Source: DASVCN01 sp040905665
Lineage (GTDB): Bacteria > Deinococcota > Deinococci > Deinococcales > Trueperaceae
Length of the DNA: 64,000 nucleotides
Reading direction: 5' to 3'
NCBI GenBank assembly: GCA_040905665.1
Contig: JBBDRD010000036.1
Span: 1 to 64,000, forward strand
In this document: piece after piece, positions 25,774-34,766 of the stretch
Layout: every line of letters begins with the position of its first letter
Position numbering within the stretch: the stretch's first letter is position 1
The notes under the pieces: generated by a model
Told to the model about the DNA's origin: nothing
Seen by the model: the letters and a program-made list of their open reading frames with translations, nothing else
Database searches by the model: none
Translations under genes and position numbers: made by a program

Positions 25774-26898
25774 ATGCAGGTAATTCGATTGGCCGTTATC
25801 GGCTGTGGCAGGGCCGCGGAGTCTTTGCACCTGCCCGCCGCCGCAGTTTGTACAGGTATCGAGACTACCGTTCTGGTAGACACGAATAGAGAGCGGGCGC
25901 GATCCCTGGCAGAGGCATACGAGGTGCGCGAGGTGCGCACCTCGGCGGAGGACGCATGGCCCTTGGCCGACGCTGCGGTGGTTGCCCTTCCGCACCATCT
26001 GCACGCACCGGTAACCCGCGAGCTGCTCGAGGCTAACTTGCACGTGTTGGTGGAGAAGCCGCTGGCGCTCCGCGCCCGCGAGTGCGAGGAGCTGGCGGCA
26101 CTGGCCCAGGAGCGCGGACTGACTCTGGCCGTGGGAATGATCCGGCGCTCCTTTCCGGCAATCCGCTTCGTGAAGCGGGTGCTGGAGCGGGCGCTGCTGG
26201 GCGAGATAGAGCGCGTGGAGTTGCGCGAGGGTTCTCCGTTCAGTTGGGAGGTTGCCAGCGACTTCACCTTTCGGAGTGAGACCGGCGGCGGGGTCTTGGC
26301 CGACAGCGGAGTCCACGTCTTAGACCTGTTGAGTTGGTGGTTCGCTGAACCGGTTGGCGGGGCGACGGTCGAATCAGGGGCGTCAGTGGGCCCGGCAACC
26401 GGGGTGACGAGTTTGCGCAAATCGGAGGGCACGTTCGATCGCGGATTCGAGCCAATGATCGAGCCGACAGTCGAGTCCTACCGGGACGACTCGCACGGTG
26501 GAGTCGAGGCCGAATGCGAGATCGAACTCGGCCTGCCAGCGGGCGCTAAGGCTTTCGTGGAGCTGAGCCGAACTCGAGAGTTGAGCAACAGCGTGACGAT
26601 CAGTGGGAGTCGTGGGACGCTAACCGCGGGCACCGGCTTTGCTGCCGAGGTGAGTCTCGACCTTGGCGGCGATCCGCTGGTAGGTTCCGTACGACACCAA
26701 GAGCGTAATTACCAGAACGTTCGTGAGCTGTTCGTGGAGCAGCTCGTGGACTTTCGCGATGCGGTGAAACTCGGCCGGCCCCCGTTCGTCGGTGCGCTCG
26801 AAGCTCGCCGGTCGGTGCGGCTGCTGGAGCGCTGCCGTGCAATTCGCCAACCTCTGCGACTCCCCTGGGTCGAGTTCTCGAGCGAGGCGACCGCATGA
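25774..26898 (+). CDS. Gfo/Idh/MocA-family NAD(P)-dependent oxidoreductase
   Basis: The 374-residue protein begins with a Rossmann motif (IRLAVIGCGRAAESLHLPA) and contains the family motif VEKPLAL about residue 97. The C-terminal half is the alpha/beta substrate domain, with ETGGGVLADSGVHVLDLLSWW. It probably oxidises or reduces a sugar or nucleotide sugar. The segment around TFDRGFEPMIEPTVESYRDD is unusually acidic and looks like an insertion. It overlaps the next gene by four bases (ATGA), forming an operon with an epimerase and probably a glycosyltransferase. Confidence 0.9.
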   Translation: MQVIRLAVIGCGRAAESLHLPAAAVCTGIETTVLVDTNRERARSLAEAYEVREVRTSAEDAWPLADAAVVALPHHLHAPVTRELLEANLHVLVEKPLALRARECEELAALAQERGLTLAVGMIRRSFPAIRFVKRVLERALLGEIERVELREGSPFSWEVASDFTFRSETGGGVLADSGVHVLDLLSWWFAEPVGGATVESGASVGPATGVTSLRKSEGTFDRGFEPMIEPTVESYRDDSHGGVEAECEIELGLPAGAKAFVELSRTRELSNSVTISGSRGTLTAGTGFAAEVSLDLGGDPLVGSVRHQERNYQNVRELFVEQLVDFRDAVKLGRPPFVGALEARRSVRLLERCRAIRQPLRLPWVEFSSEATA

Positions 26899-28094
26899 GC
26901 GAGATCTACGGACGCAAGGTGTTGGTGACTGGCGCCACCGGATTCATCGGTGGCCGGCTGGTGGAGAGGCTGAATATGGCCGAGGGCGCCGCCGTTCGTG
27001 TTCTCGTCTCCGGCTACTCACGTTGCGCTCGAGTAGCCAGATTTCCTGTCGAACTCGCCCGTGCCGATCTTCTCGACAGAAACGCCGTGACGGAGGCCGC
27101 CAAGGGCTGCTCGGTCATCTTCCACTGCGCCTACGGCAGTCGAGGTGGGGCCAAGGAGCGCCGGCTCGTCAACATCGAAGGAACCGAGAATGTTCTGGCG
27201 GCAGCGGCCGTGACGGGCGCCCGTGTGGTCCACCTGAGTAGCCAGATGGTCTACGGGCTGCCGGAGCAAGGTGATATCGATGAGCGAGCTCCGCGCCGCC
27301 GTACGGGGAGTACCTATGGTGACAGCAAGCTCGAGGCAGAGGAAAGGGTGCTGCGAGCGGCAGCCGAGGGCCTGCCGGTAACTGTTCTGCAGCCCACCGC
27401 GGTCTATGGGCCACTCGCACCGGTGTGGACCGTGGGCGTGCTCGAGCGCATGCGGGTAGGCAAGGTTCCGCTTATAGACAGTGGCGCGGGTGCCTGTAAC
27501 GCCGTCTACATTGATGATGTAGTTGAAGCAATGCTGCTGGCGGCGACAAGTGACGATTCTCTTGGGGAGTGTTTCCTCATCTCGGCGGCCGAGCCGGTGA
27601 CGTGGCGCGAGTTCTACGGACAGTACGAGGAGATGCTCGGTGTGCCGGCGACCGTGCCGGTGACTCTGGCCCAGGCGACCCGCGGGGCTAACGGTAAACC
27701 GGCGCGCTCGCTTCTGCGTGAGCTACCCGACCTCCTGCTGAACGAGCCCACGGTGCGGCAGCGCCTTGCGAGAACGGTGGAAGGGAAAGCGCTCGTGAGA
27801 TTGCTGCGGGGCAAGTTGAAGCGTGGTCGAACCAAGTCGGCTACGCCGGAGCTCGACCGACTGCGGAGCTTGAGGCGGGTCGAGGAGGCGCCCCTGCATC
27901 CGTTGACCGAAAGGGACGCGACATTCTTTGCCTCCCATAGCCGGGTGCGTATCGACAAGGCGCGCAGCTCCTTGGGATACCGGCCAAAGTTCGGCCTTAT
28001 CGAGGGTATGGAACTCACTGGAGCATGGGCGCGGTGGGCAGGGCTCGTGCCCTCGGGCGGGAAGGAGAGCGAAATTGTCGCTGGTTCGGCGTGA
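26895..28094 (+). CDS. NAD-dependent epimerase/dehydratase (extended SDR)
   Basis: The 399-residue protein has the nucleotide-binding motif GATGFIGG and the catalytic YxxxK in STYGDSKLEAEE, which fits an extended SDR acting on sugar nucleotides. A substrate-binding region (PVTWREFYGQYEEMLGVP) follows. The C-terminal 90 residues, with PLTERDATFFASHSRVRIDKAR and SLGYRPKFGLIEGM, are of the type seen in NAD-dependent epimerases. The specific sugar is unknown. It overlaps the oxidoreductase gene by four bases. Confidence 0.88.
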   Translation: MSEIYGRKVLVTGATGFIGGRLVERLNMAEGAAVRVLVSGYSRCARVARFPVELARADLLDRNAVTEAAKGCSVIFHCAYGSRGGAKERRLVNIEGTENVLAAAAVTGARVVHLSSQMVYGLPEQGDIDERAPRRRTGSTYGDSKLEAEERVLRAAAEGLPVTVLQPTAVYGPLAPVWTVGVLERMRVGKVPLIDSGAGACNAVYIDDVVEAMLLAATSDDSLGECFLISAAEPVTWREFYGQYEEMLGVPATVPVTLAQATRGANGKPARSLLRELPDLLLNEPTVRQRLARTVEGKALVRLLRGKLKRGRTKSATPELDRLRSLRRVEEAPLHPLTERDATFFASHSRVRIDKARSSLGYRPKFGLIEGMELTGAWARWAGLVPSGGKESEIVAGSA

Positions 28095-28189
28095 GTTTCG
28101 GAGAGTGGCAGGCTCGCCGAATATCAGCAGGAGCCGACTCTAGTACTATTCACCGAGTTCGAGCGGACTGAATACCCGGGGGGGGCAGG

Positions 28190-29422
28190 ATGAAACGCTG
28201 GATACGCAAGGCGCTGCGCAGAGCTCACCGCATCGTGGAACGCCACGTCGACTTCGACGAGACTTCCCGGGTGACCCTGCTACCGGACAGCGGGAGTGCA
28301 TCACAGAGGTGGGCGCTGCTCTCGTATGTCATCGAGCCGTTCCTGCTCGAGCCAGGAACCCCGGTGCCGAACTCCCACACGAACCAGTGGGAGTCGCTGC
28401 AGATGGCACGCACGCTCGTCGAGCTGGGATACGGCGTGGATGTGATCAGCTACCGCAACACGACCTTCATTCCGCACCGGAAATATGAGCTATTCATCGG
28501 GGCGCGAACGAATTTCGAGCGCTTGGCCGGTGAGTTACCGCTCGAGTGCATCAAGGTCGCTCATCTCGATACGGCTCACTGGTTGGTGAACAATGCCAAC
28601 GCCTATGCCCGGGCGCTGGCGATAAAGGATCGCTCCGGCAAGGTCGTCGATCTGCCGCGGAAGGTGGTGGAGCCCAACTGGGCGATAGAGAGCGCCGACT
28701 ATGCGACGGTGTTGGGTAACGAGTTCACCGTGTCCAGCTATCGCTATGCCGGCAAGCCGATCCATCGCTTGCCGTTGCCGGCCTGCCAGACCTTCGACTG
28801 GTCGGCCGATAAGGACTTTAAGGAGAGCAAGCGCCGGTTCGTCTGGTTCGGCTCGGACGGTCTGGTACACAAGGGCCTCGATCTCGCGCTCGAAGCGTTT
28901 GCCGGCATGCCGGAGTATGAATTGCTGGTGTGCGGGCCGGTGGCCGAGGATCGTCGCTTCGTAGAGGCGTATCACCGCGAGTTATACGAGTTGCCCAATA
29001 TTCACACGGCTGGTTGGGTGGACATTGGCGGAGAAGAATTTCGGAAGATTCGCGATTCATCGCTCGCGGTTGTCTACCCCTCCTGCTCGGAGGGCGGTGG
29101 CGGCAGCGTAATAACCTGCATGCAAGCCGGGCTCATCCCTGTCGTAACGGTGGGGGCGAGCGTGGACGTCGACCCGAGTTTTGGAGTGACGCTGCGTGGG
29201 GACTCGGTAGAGGAGATCCGCTCGGCGGTGAGGCGGCTGGCGGGCCGACCGGCCGGGGAACTGCAGGCAATGGCCTACCAGTCGTGGTGCACTGCGCGCA
29301 AGTTCTACACCCGCGAGCGCTACAGCACGACGTTCCGGCAGGTGATCGAAGGGATTCTAAAACGGCACCGGAACCCCTTCGTGACGCCGCCCAAGGAACG
29401 CGTGACACAGCTGGCCGACTGA
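28190..29422 (+). CDS. Glycosyltransferase, GT4-like
   Basis: The 410-residue protein has the GT-B layout. The C-terminal Rossmann-like half contains FVWFGSDGLVHKGLDLALEAF and the nucleotide-sugar site SCSEGGGGSVITCMQAGLIPVV with the Glu typical of retaining GT4 enzymes. It should transfer a sugar from a nucleotide donor, probably to a surface glycan. A GGGGGCAGG precedes the ATG. About 95 bases separate it from the epimerase gene; the three genes run in the same direction. Confidence 0.87.
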   Translation: MKRWIRKALRRAHRIVERHVDFDETSRVTLLPDSGSASQRWALLSYVIEPFLLEPGTPVPNSHTNQWESLQMARTLVELGYGVDVISYRNTTFIPHRKYELFIGARTNFERLAGELPLECIKVAHLDTAHWLVNNANAYARALAIKDRSGKVVDLPRKVVEPNWAIESADYATVLGNEFTVSSYRYAGKPIHRLPLPACQTFDWSADKDFKESKRRFVWFGSDGLVHKGLDLALEAFAGMPEYELLVCGPVAEDRRFVEAYHRELYELPNIHTAGWVDIGGEEFRKIRDSSLAVVYPSCSEGGGGSVITCMQAGLIPVVTVGASVDVDPSFGVTLRGDSVEEIRSAVRRLAGRPAGELQAMAYQSWCTARKFYTRERYSTTFRQVIEGILKRHRNPFVTPPKERVTQLAD

Positions 29423-29455
29423 TACGGTGCTTTCATCGATCAGGTTGAGTTCGGC

Positions 29456-30496
29456 TCAGTCGGCTATTTCGAGCGTCTGCAGCTGATTGCCTCCGGCACG
29501 CCGGGCGCGCTCTAGTGCCGCAGCCGATTGGCGGAACAGCTTGTCGGGCGTTCCGAACACGCCAAGCTGGACCTGCAGCGTGTCGAACGAGCTGATTCCG
29601 ATCGAAAGGGTGATCGGCTCGCCCTCTTGATCCAACGATGCACCGGCCAGATCCCGCTGCAGACGCCGGGCTATGGAGATCGCGCCCGCTTGATCGGTGT
29701 CGGGCATGATTACGGCGAGGCCGCCGCTGCCCAGTAGGGCGATCGAGTCTCCGGCCCGGTAGAGGGCGGCTCGAATGGTTCGGGAGGCGCGAGCCAGCGC
29801 CTCCTGGACGTCGGCTTCGCGAACTCCATCCGATGAATCGAGGCCGTCGATTTCGAGTTGGATCAGTGAGATACTGAGACCCTCCGACAGTGCGCGGACC
29901 CACTCGTGCTGGAGCATCTGATCGAACTGACGGCGGGTGGCGATCCCGGTATGTGGATCGGTAAGTGACAGCTTGAGGAGGGTACGGCTCGCGTCCTCCA
30001 GGCCTACAGAGAGACGCTTCTGCTTGAGCGCCACGCCGGTGAGGGCCGCGAGCCCCTCGAGCGCCTGCTGCTCCCCTGCGTCATAGTTGCGCGCCTCTCG
30101 GCTAAAGACCACCAATGCAGCGTCTACTCGCGCTCCGTCCATTACGGGAACGGCCAGATAGGAGGCGATATCGCGGTTGAATAGCGCCAGATCCTCGTCG
30201 TTTGCGGAGAAGTTGAGATCGGGGATGACGACCGGTCGCTTGGTCTCGCGCACTCGGGAGGCGGCGTCGGGCTCTCCCTGGTGTATGAACACTTGGGTGC
30301 TACGCAGGGGAATAAACCGCCGGAGGGTGGCGTCGAAAAGGGTTATATCGGCATGATCGCCGCCGGTAAGCTCCACGGCGCAACGGGCAACCTGCTCGAG
30401 CTGTTCGAGCAGTCGCCGCCGCTCGTTGAGATAGAGGCACAATTTCCAGAGGGACTCGGGGACGACGGGAGGAACGTTGGCGGTATTCACGATCAT
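29456..30496 (-). CDS. GAF and degenerate GGDEF domain protein
   Basis: The 346-residue protein has an N-terminal GAF-like domain (ADITLFDATLRRFIPLRS to VVFSREARNYDAGEQQA). A C-terminal GGDEF-like domain follows (LTDPHTGIATRRQFDQML, then LSIGISSF). The catalytic GGDEF is replaced by GSGGLAV, so cyclic-di-GMP synthesis is unlikely; it may bind or regulate instead. ATG 30496 follows a TAGACT box by eight bases; a GTG at 30538 would add 14 residues. Upstream on the same strand lie a 15-bp tandem array and a terminator-like hairpin. Confidence 0.8.
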   Translation of the reverse strand: MIVNTANVPPVVPESLWKLCLYLNERRRLLEQLEQVARCAVELTGGDHADITLFDATLRRFIPLRSTQVFIHQGEPDAASRVRETKRPVVIPDLNFSANDEDLALFNRDIASYLAVPVMDGARVDAALVVFSREARNYDAGEQQALEGLAALTGVALKQKRLSVGLEDASRTLLKLSLTDPHTGIATRRQFDQMLQHEWVRALSEGLSISLIQLEIDGLDSSDGVREADVQEALARASRTIRAALYRAGDSIALLGSGGLAVIMPDTDQAGAISIARRLQRDLAGASLDQEGEPITLSIGISSFDTLQVQLGVFGTPDKLFRQSAAALERARRAGGNQLQTLEIAD

Positions 30497-30504
30497 TCGC
30501 CCAC

Positions 30505-30510
30505 AGTCTA
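30505..30510 (-). promoter_or_regulatory. -10 box (TAGACT) of the GGDEF-like gene
   Basis: Read on the minus strand, TAGACT is followed by eight bases and the ATG at 30496. Confidence 0.5.
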
Positions 30511-30644
30511 CTGTGTCCGCGGTTGCAATGCGAGCCACAATGACGCATTTTTCATCGACAACCTAGGCAAACTCCCGTAAGGCATTTCTCGTACACGCAC
30601 CCTAGCAGCACGCAAGGCAGAGCGACGTTCGGAGAACTACGTTT

Positions 30645-30700
30645 GGAAAGCTAAGCAGTGGAAAGTTAAGCAGTGGAAAGTTAAGCAGTGGAAAAGAAAG
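30645..30700. repeat. 15-bp tandem array in the divergent intergenic region
   Basis: Three near-identical 15-bp units (GGAAAGTTAAGCAGT, the first with one change) are followed by a partial copy. The array lies directly beside the T-rich side of the hairpin at 30702-30721. Confidence 0.9.
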
Positions 30701-30701
30701 A

Positions 30702-30721
30702 CCCCCGGTTTTTACCGGGGG
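30702..30721 (-). terminator. Intrinsic terminator, minus strand
   Basis: CCCCCGG and CCGGGGG flank a TTTTTA loop. On the minus strand the stem is followed by TCTTTCTTTT, while the plus side has no T-run. No protein gene on the minus strand lies upstream of it, which suggests that an RNA or a leader is terminated here. Confidence 0.75.
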
Positions 30722-31010
30722 TGTCGGTTGCCCGCCTTGGACTGAGAGGAACGCTAGTCCCGTCTCAGAGGAGGCGTGACCAGCTACCCTCGACGGGCAC
30801 CTCCACTGGCTATATCGTTCAATTTGATAAGACCACCTCCTTCCCGTGGTAGCGAAAGTCTACTCCCTCGAACGCGAACTGTCGAGTGCCCGAGACTACT
30901 CGACATTGCGGCTCCGGCAGGCGAGGAAGGACCGGGCTCCCAGACGGGCTAAACTGGTTTAAACGGTCACCAAAAGCGTCTCGGGCGTAGCCGCCCGCAC
31001 GGAGGTATAC

Positions 31011-33197
31011 GTGCTTACCCTCTTCGAACAAGTTCTCTTCGTGATTCTGGTAGCGGTGTCGTTCGCCTTCGCTTACCGGGGATTCAAACGAGTGATCGGT
31101 GCGATCGCCGCGGGGCAGGGGAGCACCTACTACCCGCGAACCGATCGACTGCCTCGGCGCATCGGGCGAGCCGTAGCGGTTACGCTTGGCCAGCAAACGG
31201 TCTTCCGGGACCGTCCCTGGGTGAGTCTGTTCCACTCCCTGGTCTTCTACGGCTTCGTCTTCTATCTGCTGGTGAACATCATCGACGCGCTCAAGGGGTA
31301 CGTCCCGCAGTCGCTTCAGGAGAGCCTCGACCTGGGGGTGTTGGCCGGACTCTACCGATTCGCTGCCGATCTCCTCACCATGGCCGTACTGATAGGTATC
31401 GTCTACCTGCTCATTCGCCGCTTCGTTGCGCGCGATACCAGGCTCGACCAGCGAAATCCCGAGACACTCCTGCACGAACGGGTGAGGGAGGGGGCGATCC
31501 GACGCGACAGTCTCATCGTCGCGATCTTCATCCTGCTGCACGTGGGCTTCCGGTTGACAGGGGAGACTTTCCTGCTTGCCGCGGAGGGTCATTGGGACCC
31601 TTTCCAACCCTTCGCCTCGTCGTTGGCGATCCTCGTAGGTTACGGGGAGGGCCGAATTGTCGGCTGGCACGTCGGCTGGTGGGGCGCGCTCGGCCTCATC
31701 CTGGCGTTCCTGCCCTACTTCCCTCGTTCGAAGCACATCCACCTGTTCGGGGCGCCGGCGAATTTTGCGCTCGAGCGTAGGCGCGAGGACGGTTCTCCTC
31801 TGCCCAGGGGCGCGCTCGAGCCGATCGACTTCGAGAGCGAGGAGCTGGAGCAGTTTGGTGCCGCGAAGCTCGAGCACCTGCGTTGGCCCCAGCTTCTCGA
31901 CGCCTACGCCTGCATCCAGTGCAACAGGTGTACCAACGTCTGTCCCGCGAACGTCACCGGCAAGACGCTAAGTCCGGCTGCTTTGGAGATCAACAAGCGC
32001 TACGAGGTGAACCTGGTTGCGGACGCTCTTGCCGCCGGCGAGGAGACGCCACGGACCCTGACCGACTTCGCCATCTCGCCGGAATCGTTGTGGGCATGTA
32101 CCGCCTGCGGGGCCTGCATGGAGGTCTGTCCGGTCGGATGTACCCAGATGATCGACATCATAGACATCCGCCGCGATCAGGTGATGATGCAAGGCGAGTT
32201 CCCGGCTGAGCTGCAGACCGCCTTTCGAGGCATGGAGAGGTCGGGCAACCCCTGGGGAATCGGTCAGGACAAGCGCCTCGACTGGGCAAAAGGTCTGGAC
32301 GTTCCGACGCTCGATCCAGAAAAAGCAGCGGAGAACCCCGACTTCGACGTGCTCTTCTGGGTGGGCTGCGCGGGATCCTACGACCCTAGCGCCCAGCAGA
32401 CTACTCGGGCCATGGCCCGCATTCTGGAGCACGCCGGCATCGATTACGTCGTGCTGGGAAAAGGGGAGAAGTGTACCGGTGATCCGGCCCGCCGAGCGGG
32501 AAACGAGTACCTCTATTACCAACTGGCAAGCGAGAACGTCGCCACGCTAGACGCGCTGAATCTCAACAACCGGCTGCTCGACGAGACGTTGGATCCCGCC
32601 AAACGGAAACGGGTGGTCACCACCTGCCCCCACTGCTTCAACGCGCTCTTCAACGACTATCCGCAGTTGGGTGGCGATTACGACGTGCTGCACCACAGCC
32701 AGCTGATCGAGGAGCTGATCGACTCGGGGCGGCTGCCGCCAGTGGCTAGCGACGAGAGCATCACCTTTCACGATCCCTGCTACCTGGGCCGCAACAACGG
32801 CATCTACGATTCTCCGCGCCGGGTGTTGGAGAGCGGTGGCACACCGCTGATCGAGATGGATCGCAGCCGCAATAAGTCGTTCTGCTGCGGCGCGGGAGGG
32901 GCGCAGTTCTGGAAAGAGGAGGAGCCGGGAGAGATGCGCGTCTCGGAGAACCGCTTTAGGGAGGCGAAGGAGACCGGCGCTGCGGTAGTCGCCACCGGCT
33001 GCCCCTTCTGCCGGGTAATGCTCGGTTCGAGTGACAGTGCCAGCGAGGAGGACGCTCCCGAAGTTCGCGATATCGCGCTCATCGTCGCCGATCGGCTCGA
33101 GCGGATCGATGCCCGGCTGAGTTCCGACGGGACGATTCGGCAAGCGCCGGCACCTCGAAATGAAGGTGCCCCAAACATGACCGAGGGGAGTGCATAG
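31011..33197 (+). CDS. Membrane-bound Fe-S oxidoreductase (HdrD/GlpC-like with cytochrome-b-like N terminus)
   Basis: The 728-residue protein starts with about five membrane helices resembling the haem b subunit type (NarI/HdrE-like) up to residue 240. Two 4Fe-4S clusters follow: CIQCNRCTNVCP (about 301-312) and CTACGACMEVCPVGC (about 363-377). Two CCG-type Cys-rich domains follow, with CPHCFNALFNDYP and CCGAGGAQFW. It probably passes electrons between quinone and a cytoplasmic partner, but the partner cannot be identified here. The GTG start is supported by GGAGGTATAC. Related single-chain fusions are annotated as (Fe-S)-binding or heterodisulfide reductase-like proteins. Confidence 0.9.
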   Translation: MLTLFEQVLFVILVAVSFAFAYRGFKRVIGAIAAGQGSTYYPRTDRLPRRIGRAVAVTLGQQTVFRDRPWVSLFHSLVFYGFVFYLLVNIIDALKGYVPQSLQESLDLGVLAGLYRFAADLLTMAVLIGIVYLLIRRFVARDTRLDQRNPETLLHERVREGAIRRDSLIVAIFILLHVGFRLTGETFLLAAEGHWDPFQPFASSLAILVGYGEGRIVGWHVGWWGALGLILAFLPYFPRSKHIHLFGAPANFALERRREDGSPLPRGALEPIDFESEELEQFGAAKLEHLRWPQLLDAYACIQCNRCTNVCPANVTGKTLSPAALEINKRYEVNLVADALAAGEETPRTLTDFAISPESLWACTACGACMEVCPVGCTQMIDIIDIRRDQVMMQGEFPAELQTAFRGMERSGNPWGIGQDKRLDWAKGLDVPTLDPEKAAENPDFDVLFWVGCAGSYDPSAQQTTRAMARILEHAGIDYVVLGKGEKCTGDPARRAGNEYLYYQLASENVATLDALNLNNRLLDETLDPAKRKRVVTTCPHCFNALFNDYPQLGGDYDVLHHSQLIEELIDSGRLPPVASDESITFHDPCYLGRNNGIYDSPRRVLESGGTPLIEMDRSRNKSFCCGAGGAQFWKEEEPGEMRVSENRFREAKETGAAVVATGCPFCRVMLGSSDSASEEDAPEVRDIALIVADRLERIDARLSSDGTIRQAPAPRNEGAPNMTEGSA

Positions 33198-33273
33198 GGA
33201 AAAAAGTCACCACCTTCCCCTAGGTTGAAAAGTTCATCGCCGTTCCATCTCGGCACCCTTACCGTATGCATCT

Positions 33274-34086
33274 GTGATGGAACATCATTTGCATCATCCG
33301 TCTGCCCCCAACGGTGCTCAAGCGCGTGCCTCACGCGCCCTCCCGGGACTCATCTCTTTCCTTTCCGATCTGCATGCGTCCATCCGGCGCGCCCCTACGA
33401 ACACCCAAGCCCCCTTATCGAGCGTCGCAGTGCGCCAAAATGGCAAGCGCGATCTCATACTGCGTCTCGTGGCAGCCCTCACGCTGTCGCTGCTCGCGGT
33501 GAACATGTTCTCGCTGGCCGGTGCCGAACTACCTGCCGAGTTGTCAATCCAGCCCGAGATAAGCGTCACACCAACTCAGACCGCGGCCGCTGGTGTCGAT
33601 TCCTGGTGGAATGGTGACTATCTCGTCGAACCGCTCGCCCGTTACGACGTTACTGCTCGGGTTCTTGGCGCCCGCTCCTATAGCGATAAGCGCGAGTCCG
33701 AAGTCTCGCCACTCGACCTGGCTCTTGGCTGGGGACCGATGGGCGAGCGCGACATGCTCGAAACGTTGAACGTCCAGCAGCGTGACCGCTGGTATTTCGT
33801 GCGCTGGCGCAACGTTCCCGTGAAGGCGCAGGATGTCATCGCCAACAGCGCCAATACCCACACCATCCCGGCTAATGCCGAGGTAGCCGAGCAGTTGGCC
33901 GAAGTACAGCCGGGCGACATCGTTCGCCTGCAGGGGTATCTCGTCACGGTCGACGGCCAAGACGGGTGGAGCTGGAACTCTTCTACCGAACGTACCGACA
34001 CCGGTGACGGTTCATGCGAGGTTCTTTGGGTCGAGTCGGTCGAGGTCTTCTCCGATGCTCCCATTACCTACGCCTCGGTAGACTGA
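33274..34086 (+). CDS. Conserved hypothetical membrane-anchored protein, 270 aa
   Basis: A hydrophobic segment (DLILRLVAALTLSLLAVNMFSLAG) could be a signal or anchor. It is followed by an extracytoplasmic domain with the block SWWNGDYLVEPLARYDVTARVLGARSY. Further on is SPLDLALGWGPMGERDMLETL. I believe this pattern occurs in other bacterial conserved hypothetical proteins, but I cannot name a family. The start is uncertain: the listed GTG/ATG pair gives a 60-residue polar leader, while GTG 33430 would put the hydrophobic stretch near the N terminus as a signal peptide. A hairpin terminator lies 40 bases downstream. Confidence 0.7.
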   Translation: MMEHHLHHPSAPNGAQARASRALPGLISFLSDLHASIRRAPTNTQAPLSSVAVRQNGKRDLILRLVAALTLSLLAVNMFSLAGAELPAELSIQPEISVTPTQTAAAGVDSWWNGDYLVEPLARYDVTARVLGARSYSDKRESEVSPLDLALGWGPMGERDMLETLNVQQRDRWYFVRWRNVPVKAQDVIANSANTHTIPANAEVAEQLAEVQPGDIVRLQGYLVTVDGQDGWSWNSSTERTDTGDGSCEVLWVESVEVFSDAPITYASVD

Positions 34087-34125
34087 GAAGACATTACGTA
34101 AGCTGCGACTGAGACAACACTTCGT

Positions 34126-34152
34126 CCGCCCGGCACGTTTCGCGCCGGGCGG
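34126..34152. terminator. Hairpin terminator overlapping the next promoter
   Basis: A 9-bp perfect stem (CCGCCCGGC / GCCGGGCGG, 9-base loop) is followed by TCCCTTTATA. Seven bases on lies the TATACT box of the SCO1 gene. So termination and initiation signals nearly touch. Confidence 0.6.
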
Positions 34153-34158
34153 TCCCTT

Positions 34159-34164
34159 TATACT
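34159..34164 (+). promoter_or_regulatory. -10 box (TATACT) of leaderless SCO1-like gene
   Basis: TATACT is followed by seven bases and then the GTG at 34172. There is no Shine-Dalgarno. Confidence 0.6.
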
Positions 34165-34171
34165 GGCCCGC

Positions 34172-34762
34172 GTGAGAAGTCCAACCGTAATCGCATTAGC
34201 CTTAGTGGCCCTGGCGGCGCTTGGCGTCGCTGCTTATAGCTTGGGAGGCATGGCGCGAGGCGCACCGGAGTTGCATGGAACCGCGCTCGAGCATCCTCCC
34301 ACCGTTAGTGACGTGAGCCTTGTCGCTCCCGGTGGCGAGCAGGTCCAGTTGGGTGACTACCGGGGGAAGCATTTGCTGGTTTTCTTCGGGTTCACCAACT
34401 GCCCCGATATCTGCCCGATGACGATGGCGCGACTGAGCAGAATTTACGAGGCGCTTGGTACACCGGAGGACCTGCAGGTGGTGATGGTCACGGTAGATCC
34501 CGCGAACGATACGCCCGAGATCATCCACGATTATGCACAGGGATTCCATCCGGCGTTTGACGGTTTGGGCGGACCGCAAGAGGCGTTGGACGCCGCCGCG
34601 GCTCGCTTTTATATCGGACATGGACAGGGCGGGCAGGGCGAGATCATTCACGGCAGCCAGGTTCTACTGGTCGACCCGCAGGGCCGCTTGTCCCGGGTCT
34701 ATAACGACGAGATGCAGATGTACCTCGAGGCAGACCTGGCCACGCTCCTTTCGAGGTCTTAG
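34172..34762 (+). CDS. SCO1/SenC-family copper chaperone or thiol protein
   Basis: The 196-residue thioredoxin-like protein has an N-terminal membrane anchor (VIALALVALAALGVAAYSLGG). The copper-binding motif is CPDIC in FGFTNCPDICPMT, and the distal His lies in GEIIHGSQVLLVDPQG. It acts on the outer face of the membrane in delivery of copper to cytochrome c oxidase or in thiol redox. The gene is preceded by a -10 box at seven bases. The downstream gene starts four bases after its stop and is probably cotranscribed. Confidence 0.92.
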   Translation: MRSPTVIALALVALAALGVAAYSLGGMARGAPELHGTALEHPPTVSDVSLVAPGGEQVQLGDYRGKHLLVFFGFTNCPDICPMTMARLSRIYEALGTPEDLQVVMVTVDPANDTPEIIHDYAQGFHPAFDGLGGPQEALDAAAARFYIGHGQGGQGEIIHGSQVLLVDPQGRLSRVYNDEMQMYLEADLATLLSRS

Positions 34763-34766
34763 CGCC

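Larger units (their letters stand above)
30497..31010. other. 514-bp divergent intergenic region with structured candidate RNA
   Basis: This gap between divergent genes contains, in order, a -10 box, the 15-bp array and a minus-strand terminator. A GC-rich segment follows (30722-30960) with several inverted repeats: CTGAGA/TCTCAG at 30742-30768 and an 8-bp stem TGTCGAGT/ACTCGACA at 30880-30905. A palindrome TAAACTGGTTTA is at 30950-30961. I found no protein gene in it. The arrangement fits a roughly 270-base minus-strand RNA ending at the terminator, or a regulated leader of the GGDEF-like gene; neither is proven. Confidence 0.45.

Noticed and set aside
30722..30770. TPP riboswitch suggested by GGGGTG and CTGAGA
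   Set aside because: The second conserved half of the TPP aptamer (GAACCTGA and following) is absent, so the two short matches are chance.
30819..31877. 352-codon open frame on the minus strand opposite the Fe-S oxidoreductase gene
   Set aside because: It is antisense to a gene with clear domain motifs, and its Arg/Glu-rich composition comes from GC-rich third positions of that gene.
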